This document shows, in pieces, positions 37,372 to 48,184 of a DNA stretch of 64,000 nt. The stretch covers positions 1,426,001 through 1,490,000 of the forward strand of contig JAQOTA010000058.1 in the NCBI GenBank assembly GCA_029532415.1. The letters are read 5' to 3'. Under the pieces are notes generated by a model. That model was not told where the DNA came from. It saw only the letters and a program-made list of their open reading frames with translations, and did not search any database. Origin of the DNA: Marasmius tenuissimus (lineage: Eukaryota > Basidiomycota > Agaricomycetes > Agaricales > Marasmiaceae). Positions within the stretch are counted from its first letter, which is position 1. Every line of letters begins with the position of its first letter. A program made the position numbers and the translations under genes.

Positions 37372-37827
37372 TGTTGAACATGATGGATATCATGTGATAC
37401 ATATTGACGTGTTGTTTATGCGTCACACTATTTATAGAGCTACACCTCTAGGAGCACTTGCGCTCTCATGCAAGAATGTATCTACGTAGTTATTGCTTCA
37501 CAAATGACACTGTAGATATCTACTACGTATGTAGTTGCATCAAGTATGATGCTTATAGTCCAAAGTGTGAGGCACAACGGACGAAAGACTCATTAGTATT
37601 GGCTAAATACCTACTTCTGGTAGTAGTTTCATACTATTGTAATTACTCTTACATGTACAGAAACTTGTGTATAAAAGCTGATATTCCAAGGCCTTAAGCC
37701 TTAGGACAATCTACTCGATTATCACCTCTTCACAAGCATCTCAAGTCTACAAGAACACTCTGTGTATTACCCATGTGAGGTTTACTTCATTATGCCCACT
37801 GTGCACTTTAACTATGCTGGCTCAACA
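37372..37827 (+). mobile_element. Solo LTR, 456 bp
   Basis: Starts TGTTGAACATG and ends GGCTCAACA, with TG...CA ends, and is flanked by ACTTA on both sides (37367-37371 and 37828-37832). It holds a TATAAAA-like box at about 37672. Removing it with one ACTTA restores the helicase frame, which confirms both borders. It differs in length and sequence from the 312-bp copia LTRs nearby. Orientation follows the TATA box. Left by LTR-LTR recombination of an otherwise absent element. Confidence 0.9.
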
Positions 37828-39885
37828 ACTTACTGACTCGGTAATGACGGCAACAAGTTTAGCAGGCTGTGGCATTACAGGTGTTACAGTTGTGTTCAAT
37901 AGGTCTGTGAACAGCTCAGGTGAGGGGGATGATTCGATGAGAGGCTGTGATTTTGATTTTTTGGACTTGGATTTGCATTGTGAGGAAGTAATACTTCTCT
38001 GTAAGCTCAGGAGTACCTCGAGGAGACTTATGCCCTGCGAATCCTGAAATTGCCAAGAGTGTGAGGAAAGAATTGGGGAGAGCGAGGCGAGGGTAGTGAT
38101 GGAAAAGAATTTTGTAAGTAACATCTTGATGAGGGATTTTGGTAGATATGAGGCACGGAGAATATTACGATGCAAAGCACGATCCCGTTTCTCGAGCCAG
38201 ACCTTCTTCCCATCCTCGCGTAGAGCATCTTGAACGACTGTATTCTCTTTTTTTGATAGCTTGCATGTCTTCTCCATAGATTTTGAAAGGGACTGAGCAG
38301 AGTTTGGGTGGACAAAAAGTGGTAAAGATGGGTTTGACGGCTGTTCAAACATCCGTGAATCATTGGGGATTTGATAGCGCATGCAACAGAGATCACAGGG
38401 AACAGGGCAATCTGCATCAATACAATCAAGAGGGGACACCGACAATAGTGGGTTCTGGTAGATGCGGTTGATGCAGGCCACGCAACAGCCTGTTTCAGAG
38501 AGGAAATACGCCTTGGCGGGATCCATATCTGACTTCTTCTGTGGTTTCGGGAGACCATTTGTAAGGTCAAGATCAGACAGAAATGCTAAGAAATTCTCTT
38601 AATAGCATGTCTACGGATATAATGCACATGAGTATACCATCTACAATGTTCTGTGCAGCTTTGATCTGTGAGGCTGACTCCAACACAATATTCCGCGCGA
38701 AGGTTGAAGGGTCACGTCCAGCTCGCCCCCCTGTCTGTCTCCACCCGTCGACTGTTTTGATGCCCATTGCTATACTGTTGACAATTGGCTTGGCATTCAT
38801 CCCAGTGTTGAAGGCCTTTGTAGTGATCAATACTTGAAACCATGGGTCGTCGTGTATCATCTTGACCATTTTCTTATTGTACTCGGAGCTGGCAAGTGAG
38901 TTATACATTCAAATGCGGTGTAGAGGGTTTGCCATGGTATGTCTGAGAGCAGAGAAGAGATAGAGGAAGATTCGGTGCCTGTACTTGATGGTAGCAGTGT
39001 GAATTACAATCTTGCGTTGACAGTTGAGGTAAGGGAGAAGTTCAGGGAATTGAGTACCGCTGGAGGGAGAGATGAGCTTGCCGACAATAATCTTTGTATT
39101 GGGTCGTTCATTGGAACGCCTGATGAAACTGAAAGAAGGACCCTGCAAGCTGAGACTGGAGCAGACTGAAGATGTAGTGTGACCAGGTTGAAGAGTAGCC
39201 GTGATTGAGAACCTTGATACGGCAGATGGGAGACGTCCGGTGAACAGGGTGCCAATCTGTCTGAAAATTGGCTGGAAAGTGCTACCCCACTCGTTGATAA
39301 GATGTCCCTCTTCAGCGCAGCCATATATCATGTTTGACCGAAAGACGACCAAGTTCATTATCTTCCACCATTCAGGTTCACGAAGGTGCTCTGGATCGAC
39401 ACAGACAATGTTGTAGTTGCAGTTGGTAATCTTCTCGGTCATATTGATACCAGATTTTCGAGCTTTTGTGATGTTGTCATGCGTGTAGGCAAATGCTGAG
39501 AGACCCAAATAACCCATTTCCATGACCTAACAGCAGTATGAGCTCATATTTAGAATAAGAGAATATGCTACGCACTATGTTGTTAGCCAATCCTTTTGTG
39601 GGGGTAACCACAAGTCCAACGGGCTTCCTTCCAATCTCCATGTTGAATTGGGGATAACTCTTTGGATTCCGACCAATTTCACGGTGCACAAGGATAGGAA
39701 TGGCGAACAGAGCTGACTTTCCATCACCAGTTGCTGTGATACACAGGAGTTGCTGATGGTCGAGTATCTTGAGTATTGACTGGTGCTGAAAGTTTTGAAG
39801 ACCCTTAGGCCATTGAGGAACAGATTTTTGCACTATAGAGTTGAGTGTTGAAGCTCCCTGAGGGGAACAAAAGCTGATGTGAGCG

Positions 39886-40197
39886 TGTTGAATCCGTGGA
39901 CTATCATTAGATCCCGGTATATCCAAAGTCCCGGTTCATACTTCCCACCATTGTATTATGTGGGACTATTGTTCCATTTATCATTTCTACTTATGATCAT
40001 ATGTACAATTTTCATTGTCGTCCTTATATGGTATCTACTATAGTCTCTACACGTATATAAGCTCGTAGTTCTCTACCTGAATCTACAGTGTGCTTGAGCT
40101 TCTACGTCTCACCTCTATCTCTCTAAAACTCCTCTCTGGTAAGTAGTAGTGTAGCCATGTTGTAGTCCTCTGCGCTAGGCGTCATGCCGGCTCATCA
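39886..40197 (+). repeat. 5' LTR of copia copy 1
   Basis: 312 bp, from TGTTGAATCCGTGG to GCCGGCTCATCA. A TATATAAG box lies at about 40053. Confidence 0.95.
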
Positions 40198-40212
40198 GGT
40201 TATGGGCCCCGG
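40198..40212 (+). other. Primer-binding site, half-tRNA type
   Basis: GGTTATGGGCCCCGG directly follows the 5' LTR. It is complementary to the anticodon arm of initiator tRNA-Met, as in Drosophila copia, whose reverse transcription starts from a cleaved tRNA half. Copy 2 has the same sequence at 53910-53924. Confidence 0.75.
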
Positions 40213-40495
40213 TTAGCCCGACTACAATAACGAGCGCCCCTAGGCTGCTGTTAGCGACAAGCGCCCCTAGGCCGCTGTCATCGGCTAGCTAGGCTAGACC
40301 TGCATGTTGCCATCGACCTCTTAATTGAGTGTTCGATCTATGGCATGGATGTACGTCCTTCGACGACATCGGATCTCAAGGATCCAATGCTCCTCGTTGA
40401 GCATAGAGCCTTGATGGCTGCTCCCTGTGTTGATTAGACGCATGCTGATGCTGTCTTTTCCAGATCCAACACCAAACTCTAAACCTCTTACTACC
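40213..40495 (+). repeat. Leader of copia copy 1 with tandem repeats
   Basis: Two units of a 27-bp repeat containing AGCGCCCCTAGG lie at about 40232-40282. Copy 2 has one unit more. The leader could fold; no function is shown. Confidence 0.6.
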
Positions 40496-43400
40496 ATGTT
40501 CGACGTTAAGAAATTCTTCTCTGGTCGCTTTGACGGCACTGGTTTCCGCCAGACCTACCATGGTGAAATGGAAGCTGTTACTAAGGCTCAAGGCCTTTAT
40601 TGTCATCTTACTGGTGCGGCTAAGAAGCCTACGTACCCTCTGGGGGAGATTATTCCGACCATTATGGTCACTCCTTCTCCTGGTGCGGCAGCTACGCCTG
40701 CAGTTGCACCTGCTGATTCCGATGAGGAACCTGATCGGGCAGACCCCACTGAAGCCCAGATCACGGCGTATAACACCGCGCTGGAAGCATGGGAGGAGAA
40801 AGACCTCCAGCTCATGGGTATCATTCAGTTGACCTCTACGAAGGAAGTCTTTGAACCTCTCAAGGACATGGATGCTGCCAAAGCCTGGTCCACCATCATC
40901 ACCACCTATGGCAAACCCACCTTGTCTGCCATTTATGGCGACTTTGTCAAGCTGGTGTCCTTCCGGCTTACTACCAGCCATCCCCAGGCTGGCATTGCCA
41001 AGTTCAAACACTACATTGAATGTCTTGCCGAGGTCCGGGTTGAACTCCCCGAGTTGATCAAAGCCCTCCTTCTCATCGCAGCTATTCCTCCCCAATGGGA
41101 CGCCGCTTCCTCCAAGTCTCTTCATGACTTCACCAGGGATCCTGATAGCACCAGCGCCCTCACCGTTGCCGACGTTCATGAAGCAATCATGATCGAATAT
41201 GAGCGCCAAAACCCTCAGCTTGCTAACTGCCTCTCTGCGGTCAAGTGTGCTGGCAACCGTGAGCCATCCTTTGGTCAGCAGCAGCGTCCACCACAGCAAC
41301 GTCAGCAGCGTAGACAGCAGCAGCATGGCCAACAGCGTCAACCACAGCAGCAGCAGCAACGTCCTTCTTCGAACCAGAACAACGGTAAGAAGAAGAAGCA
41401 GCAGCATGGTACCCGCGGTGGCATCAACCAGCACCAGGGTCCCGGCCACGCCGGTGGTAACAACAGTGGTAATAATTGGTCGCATGGTCACTCCCATCTG
41501 GCATCCTATGCATCCGTCGTAGCTTCCCCTGCTCCTACCCGTCCTTATTCCTCGATCACTGACCGCAGGGAACGTATTGCGTTGAACGCAGTCAACAACT
41601 CCTTGCGTGCTGAGATCGCCAGCACCCCTCCTGTTCGCGCTATGGGATCACTGCCCCCAGCTCACTTCACTGGTCACTGGGACAAGTCCTGCGACAGTAC
41701 AGTCCCTCAGCCAGCTGTCAAAAAGAACCCGGCTGCCATGCAGTCCTTCACTGGCTTCAAGCCGTCACAGTCAGTATTTGATGATGTCTGTGAAGTGCGT
41801 TCTCTTGCTGACAGACTTGGTGCCCCTAAGACGGCGCGGTATCTCAAACCCTTCGAACAGATCGTCACGTCCGCCACCAATCGTTCGCTCCAGGATCGTA
41901 TCTCGAAGCCTGGTTCCTCGTCCAAGCGAGTTCTGGAGGACGATTCGGAAGATGAAGGAGCCAGACGTCCTTCTCCTACTTCTTCTAAACGCTCTCGCAG
42001 CATTGATCTTGATGAAGATGTAGAGATGGACTGGGGATCTGACGACGGTATGGAAGACATGACCTCTCTATTCGGTAATGATGTTGACAACGATATTGCT
42101 GAAGCTGCAGGGGTTGAGGACGTCCCGGATGACGTCTCTCTTGGATTGTTCCACAATGACAGGCAAGTTCCCTACCTTGACCTGCTTTCCCAAACTGATA
42201 CGACCCTACAGCGATGCTCACAATTAGTTGGTATCAGTAGTTTGCGGGGTAGTCGTAGTGATCTGGAATCACTTGTATATTATTGTCATGCAATCAGTTC
42301 CCACTTCGTGGGGTGTACACAATGTAAGGGAAAGAAAAGTGTGAACAACGCACAGGGTTGGCTCCTTGATTCTGGTCCCTCCTCTCACTTCACGAATGAT
42401 TTGAATGATTTCGCTGAATATGAATCGCTTGATGGTCCTATCATAAATACTGCGAATAAGGGCAACCCTATTCAGATCAAGGGTAAAGGCACTGTCTTCA
42501 TTAAGCATGATGTTGAAGGACATGACAGGAAACTTACTGAGCGCGTTTCGCGTCTCTATCCTGTCTATTACATACCACAATTGGACATACGTCTACTATC
42601 AATGGGAGAGTTCCTTCAAGATGGTCTTTCAATTTGTGGAAACGCGAAGAAATTGGCTTTCTACTCTTCACAGCGACAACAGTCGCTTGTTTCCTACCCT
42701 CATATGCCTGGTCAAACCATTTATTGGGTACACTCGCGGAAAGCATCTGCTGAGGTTTTAATGGCCAAGTCGGTCGTTCACAACGTCGACTACGATATTG
42801 AGCACAGACGTTTTGGGCATCCATTGGATAAAGCCCTGAATAAAGCTCGGAAACATACGCAAGGTTTCCCACTTGACCTTAAGATGCCTACTAAAAAGAC
42901 ACCTTTGTGTCGTGGTTGTGCTGAAGGCAAAATGCATGAGAAATCGTTCCCCAACTCTACTACAAGAGCTTCTAAACTGTTTGAACACATACATTCGGAT
43001 TTGAAGTCGTACCCAGCTGAATCATATCACCGGTACAAGTACTACATCTCTTTTCTCGATGACTGCACGTCCTACGTTTGGACCTCCAAACTCAAGACGA
43101 AAGATGAGGCAGTACCCGCTTTGAGGGACTTCCTTACTATGGTCAAGACACAGTTCAATGCTGTTGTCAAAACCTGGATGTCCAATGAAGGGGGAGAAAA
43201 CAAAGGAGATAAGTTCAATGCAGTACTGAAAGAGTATGGGATCCAGAGGGATCAAAGCATACCGTATACACCACAACAAAACGGTCGTGCTGAACGGTTC
43301 AACAGGACTATTCATGAGAAGGCTGAAGCTCTTCGCTTTGAAGCTTGTATGCCTCAGTCCTGGTGGGAATTTTGCCATGTGCACGCCGTCCACCTCTACA

Positions 43401-45898
43401 ATCGCACTCCTGTGCAATGTTTGAGCTGGCGAACTCTGTTCGAAATGCTTTACGGCGAAGCACCTGATGTTTCACATCTCCGAGTTATGGGTTGTGCAGC
43501 CTACGTTTTCATTCCTGAAGATTGTAGGAAGAATAAGCTTGCTCCTCGAAGCGAGTTGATGACCTTCATCGGCTACCAAGATGGGATGAAAGGCTTCCTG
43601 TTCATGCGAAGTAATAATTCCGTATTCAAAGGCAGCACTGCACTGTTTGATGAGATGCTGTATAACAAGTGTCCTGATGCCAAAACTCATGGCTTCACAC
43701 CTGTTGGTAGTGAACCTTTTACTTTGGGTGAAAATCCCAACATTCCTTTGGAAGATGAAGACTCTGATGACGACGGTTTTGATACTCCATTGCCAGATCT
43801 CAGACGTCGCTCCAAACCTTCTAAGAGATCAGAACCTCAGGTTGACAAACCTGCAGGTGGCCCTGCGCCAGGGGATATGCCACTCCCTCAATCTGGTCCT
43901 CCGACGCCTCCAGGCGAACCCGTCGTTCCACCGCCTGCACCAGCAGCAGATGGTCCACGCCGGTCTTCGAGGCAGCGGAAGGGTGTAACGCAACCTGGTA
44001 ACATATTTGGTGAACAGCGGAACCCAAATAGACCCTCAGATATTATTTGCGACTTAGAAAATAAGAATACTTGGAGAAACGTCACTGGAGATAAAGAACC
44101 TACACATCCAGTGGATCGCCCTAGCTCTTCGCGATCTAGGAAAGGCAAAGGTGGTAATAAGGGGATTCCTGGTCCACTTCTGCCTCCGCCTGCTCCAGAA
44201 CCCAGTGGAAGCACTGAGTCGCATGAGGAAGACAGCGTAGTCGAAAGACTGACCCAAGAAGGGGGAGTAGGATTCGTGATTTACCTGTTGAACAATGCCG
44301 TTCCAGTTCACGATTCGCTTCCAACGTCCGATACTCCTGATTTCTCTAACATCAGAGAGTGGACACTCCGCGATATTCTAAAGTTGCCTGTTGAGCAACA
44401 GAAGGAATGGAAGAACGCTTGCCACGAAGAACTTGAGGCACTTCGTAAGCGTAAGGTCTTCGAACTCTGTGACTTGCCTAAAGGTCGCAAAGCCATCAGA
44501 AATAGATGGGTCTTCGACGTTAAGTCGAATGGTCGCAAGAAAGCTAGACTTGTTGCCAAGGGTTTCTCTCAGGTCGAAGGTGTTGACTTTGATGAGATCT
44601 TCTCACCAGTTGTTCGTTATGAGACTGTTCGAATGATGCTTGCTCTCGCAGCTCTCAAGAACTGGTACATCACCTCTGTTGATGTTAAGAACGCCTTCCT
44701 ATACGGTGATCTTGTTGAGGAGATTTACATGGAACAACCTGAAGGCTTCAAAGTCAAGGGCCAAGAACGTAAGGTACTACGCCTGCATCGTGCATTATAT
44801 GGACTGAAGCAAGCTGCCCTTGAGTGGTGGCGAACCCTCAGCTCGTCCATGGAAGTACTAGGCTTCAAACGCCTGACTTCTGATGCTGGACTCTTCATCT
44901 GCAAAGATCCGAAGAGTGGTGAAGTTGTGTATGTGATCATCTACGTTGACGATGCACTCTTCATGGGTCCTAACAAAGCTTTTGTTGACAAGAAGAAAGC
45001 TGAGTTCATGGCTCGATGGGAATGCCGCGATATGGGCAATGCTAGCGAGTTTCTCCGCATGAGCATTCGTCGCGAAGGCAATAAGATTATGATTGACCAA
45101 AAGGAATATCTGAAGAAAGTCCTTGAACGTTTTGGGATGCAGAATGCGAAAGGTGCTCCTACGCCCTTACCTGCTGGCTATGTGCCAACTCCCAATGATG
45201 GTCCAGTCAATCCTGCCATTTGCTCCAAGTTCCAGTCTGTGATTGGGTCGCTTCTGTACATTATGCTGGGCACACGTCCTGATATTGCCTATGCAGTTAC
45301 GAAGCTATCTCAGTTCTCTTCTAATCCAACAAAGGAACACCTCGATAAAGCTCTGTATATCTGCCGCTATCTAGCTGGCACATCAGATTATTCACTCGTC
45401 TACGATGGTAACTCTGATGGAGGTCTTCTTGCGTTCACAGACTCAGATTGGGCTGCCGACCCCATCAAACGCTGTTTGATCACTGGCTACTTCTTCAAGT
45501 TAGCAGGTGGCATCTTCTCGTGGCAATCACACGCCCAGAAGACTGTAGCTCTTTCTTCCACTGAGGCTGAGTATATGGCACTGTCGGATTGCAGTCGTCA
45601 AGCTTCCTGGATAGGATCGCTACTCTCTGAACTTGGAATCGACTTGGGTCCTATTCCAATCTGCGGAGATAATCAAGGCTCTATCTTCATTGCATCTAAT
45701 CCGGTTCAAGAACGCCGAACCAAACACATCGACATTCGATATCACTATATTTGATTGTGTGTTGAAGATGGCAAAGTCGAACTGTTCTTCATCGAAGGAG
45801 TCTATAATCCCGCAGACATGTTTACGAAGAATCTCGGACATGAGAAGTTCTTACGGTTCAGAGATCACCTTGGACTTGAATTCTATTCGTCCACTTGA
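40496..45898 (+). pseudogene. gag-pol of copia copy 1, stop near the C-terminus
   Basis: Starts MFDVKKFFSGRFDGTG at 40496; an in-frame ATG further up is absent from copy 2. Order: gag (about residues 1-430) with a Gln/Arg-rich tract (QQRQQRRQQQHGQQRQPQQQ) in place of a CCHC zinc knuckle; protease near 625; zinc-binding HH-CC and integrase core (about 770-1000); reverse transcriptase with SVDVKNAFLYGDL and YVDDALFMG; RNase H with FTDSDWA and SSTEAEY. Damage compared with copy 2: DSGP instead of DSGA at the protease site (42368-42379), WMSNEGGE instead of WMSDEGGE (N at 43184, second catalytic Asp of integrase), and TGA at 45752 where copy 2 has CGA. The natural end would be TGA at 45896-45898. 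Several Arg to Cys changes fit CpG decay. Confidence 0.9.
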
Positions 45899-45927
45899 TT
45901 CGCTCAGATGCACTTTTCAGCTGCACT

Positions 45928-45940
45928 TAGCGAGGGGGTG
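45928..45940 (+). other. Polypurine tract of copia copy 1
   Basis: AGCGAGGGGGTG directly precedes the 3' LTR, the expected primer site for plus-strand DNA. Copy 2 has the same tract next to its 3' LTR (48143-48154). Confidence 0.7.
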
Positions 45941-46252
45941 TGTTGAATCCATGGACTATCATTAGATCCCGGTATATCCGAAGTCCCGGTTCATACTTCC
46001 CACCATTGTATTATGTGGGACTATTGTTCCATTTATCATTTCTACTTATGATCATATGTACAATTTTCATTGTCGTCCTTATATGGTATCTACTATAGTC
46101 TCTACATGTATATAAGCTCGTAGTTCTCTACCTGAATCTACAGTGTGCTTGAGCTTCTACGTCTCGCCTCTATCTCTCTAAAACTCCTCTCTGGTAAGTA
46201 GTAGTGTAGCCATGTTGTAGTCCTCTGCGCTAGGTGTCATGCCAGCTCATCA
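45941..46252 (+). repeat. 3' LTR of copia copy 1
   Basis: 312 bp, from TGTTGAATCCATGG to GCCAGCTCATCA. It is 306/312 identical to the 5' LTR. Confidence 0.95.
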
Positions 46253-46262
46253 GAGCGGACAT

Positions 46263-47830
46263 GATGGTGGTGGGAGGGAAGTGACGTTGATAATCTAATC
46301 TATGTGGCGGTGAAGCGTGGTATTTATTACAGCATTTGGGCTTGGGTAGTTAGACCCCTGCACGTACCACAGGACTACTCCTTATCATACACACGCAGAC
46401 TACCCACTATATCACAATAGACTTACAGGCTGCCTACTGCACAGCATGTACTGCCCACGCCAGTATGTAGGACTGAATGACAGTTAAGTCCAACCAAAGA
46501 CCTCCAAAGAAATGAGAGGACCTTATCACTGACATTGTTGAGACTGCTGTTTTCGATGTACTGTCACTACTGAATACATTGTCAGTAAACCTTGGGTAGA
46601 CCCCAGCGCCAGCGCTTGCGCTGAAATCAGTAGCGCCAGCAGGCTAGTTCACACAGCGCCAATGTGTCAGCAACCCGTACTGCTCTTGCTTCTCACCATC
46701 ATCTCAAATCAGCCGATTATTGACTGTCATCTCCATCTGGCATCTTCCATCCTGGGTCGGCTCCTATTGGACAACAACTCACAAATAAGCACTAAGCTGG
46801 GGAATTGGGATGGGAATCGGGATAGGTCATTGAACTTGAAGACCAAGTGTGTGCTCAAGTTTTCCATTTGACTCGAGCAATAATTTCATCCATTCATACA
46901 GATCACAATTTCTCTCCAACTGGGTGTCAGGCTTGAAAATTGAACAAGATCCGAGCAATCAGCAGATAGAAAACTCGACGTTGAACATCAACATTGAACA
47001 CCAAACACAGGAGCCAGCAGAGGGAACAGACCCGCTGCTATACTCTAACGCGGAGATGGACAATGGCTATAGTGTCAGTGACATATGGATCGTCACCACC
47101 ATCATTCCTCTGGCAGCTTTCACAACAAATGCATGGACCACCCTCCCTGGTATATAAACCTGACACTGTCCAGTGTTTGCCTATTCCCTTCTTTCTCCCC
47201 CCACCGTTGTCTCCCGCAATCCTACTGAGTGTAGCTCAACCCTCACAACTTTGTACATCTCCCTCGCACAACCAATGTTAACCATCAGTGAGAAAGCCAT
47301 TCTACCATCACCCGTTCACCTATTCAACACTCATCTAATTTCCAAAACCGTCAGTAGGAGCTCATTTGTAACATGAGGTCCATCCACACCCCTTCTTTCC
47401 AATCAAGTATGCCCGGCCACTGTGTCTTGGAGCTCAGGAATAGGTATGTTCACAGTGCTTTCATGGCGACGGATATTTAAGCTGACTATATGCACCTTAT
47501 GTGTCGCAGGACTGTCGAACACAACGCAACACTAGAGATCCACCCAGGCGACTGTCACTCTGAACCACCCATCCCAGCACTATGACGGCTGACAGCCTTA
47601 CATGCCTGCCGATGGTGTTTTAGAGGTAGATCATTTTTTCCGCTTGTTGTTGGGTCAGTCTACTGAAATCTTGGTTGTAGGTCATTGTGAAGGGTTGTGA
47701 TGGAATTCTACGTAGTGGGAGTACACTTCAAGCCTGTAGTGGTAGCCCTATAGTACTTGTTTGTATATTTTGTATGGTCGTAATAATACATGTCTGCTTC
47801 ATATTACTACGTGCCAAGCAGGTCTAGCTG
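46263..47830. other. Right subterminal region of the DNA transposon, part 1
   Basis: Upstream of the helicase start. A TATATAAA box at about 47150 points rightwards, but only short frames follow, so no third gene is called. A GC-rich stretch at 46,600-46,660 repeats CAGCGCCA several times. The region continues beyond copia copy 2 at 54,242. Confidence 0.4.
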
Positions 47831-48142
47831 TGATGAGCCGGCATGATGCCTAGCGCAGAGGACTACAACATAGCTACACTACTACTTACCAGAGAGGAGT
47901 TTAGAGAGATAGAGGCGAGACGTAGAAGCTCAAGCACACTGTAGATTCATGTAGAGAACTACGAGCTTATATACATGTAGAGACTATAGTGAATACCATA
48001 TAAGGACGATAATAGAAATTGTACATATGATCATAAGTAGAAATGATAAATGGAACAAATAGTCCCGCATAATATAATGGCGGGAAGTATGAACCGGGAC
48101 TTCGGATATACCGGGATCTAATTATAGTCCACGGATTCAACA
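47831..48142 (-). repeat. 3' LTR of copia copy 2
   Basis: 312 bp; 311/312 identical to the LTR at 53925-54236. Confidence 0.95.
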
Positions 48143-48184
48143 CACCCCCTCGCTAAGTGCAGCTGAAAAGCGCATCTGAGCGAA

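Larger units (their letters stand above)
39886..46252 (+). mobile_element. Ty1/copia retrotransposon, copy 1 (full length, inactive)
   Basis: 6,367 bp with 312-bp LTRs and TSD GAGCG (39881-39885 and 46253-46257). It is inserted in codon 4 of the helicase gene in the opposite orientation. The two LTRs differ at six sites, all CpG to TpG or CpA. It has one gag-pol frame with an in-frame stop and damaged catalytic residues. Confidence 0.95.
37235..46262 (-). pseudogene. RecQ-like SF2 helicase, broken and split by two LTR insertions
   Basis: Joining across the insertions gives one frame from the ATG at 46262-46260 (M-S-A-H, with copia copy 1 inside codon 4) to TAA at 37235. Motifs: Walker A-like ITATGDGKSALF, a DEAH-box counterpart CAEEGHLINEWG (E-E-G-H, family form D-E-x-H), SATL-like SITATLQPG, SNERPN, motif V/VI region QVLITTKAFNTGMNAK and GWRQTGGRAGRD. 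A Cys-rich zinc region follows (CCVACINRIY, CIDADCPVPCDLC). The C-terminal tail is basic. A 49-bp intron lies at 39527-39575. Breaks: TGA at 38909-38911 directly before MYNSLASSEYN, fitting a former CGA, and a +1/-1 shift near 38575. The frame resumes perfectly beyond the solo LTR (SEPPAKRTRQAKK). Its stop is 23 bp from that of the DUF6589 gene. Confidence 0.85.

Noticed and set aside
40376..41497. Long open frame (373 codons) antisense to copia gag
   Set aside because: It mirrors gag codon usage and repeats; the sense frame has clear copia motifs.
47150..47380. TATATAAA box and short frame, possible third gene of the DNA transposon
   Set aside because: Only a frame of about 33 codons with no recognisable features and no splice chain.
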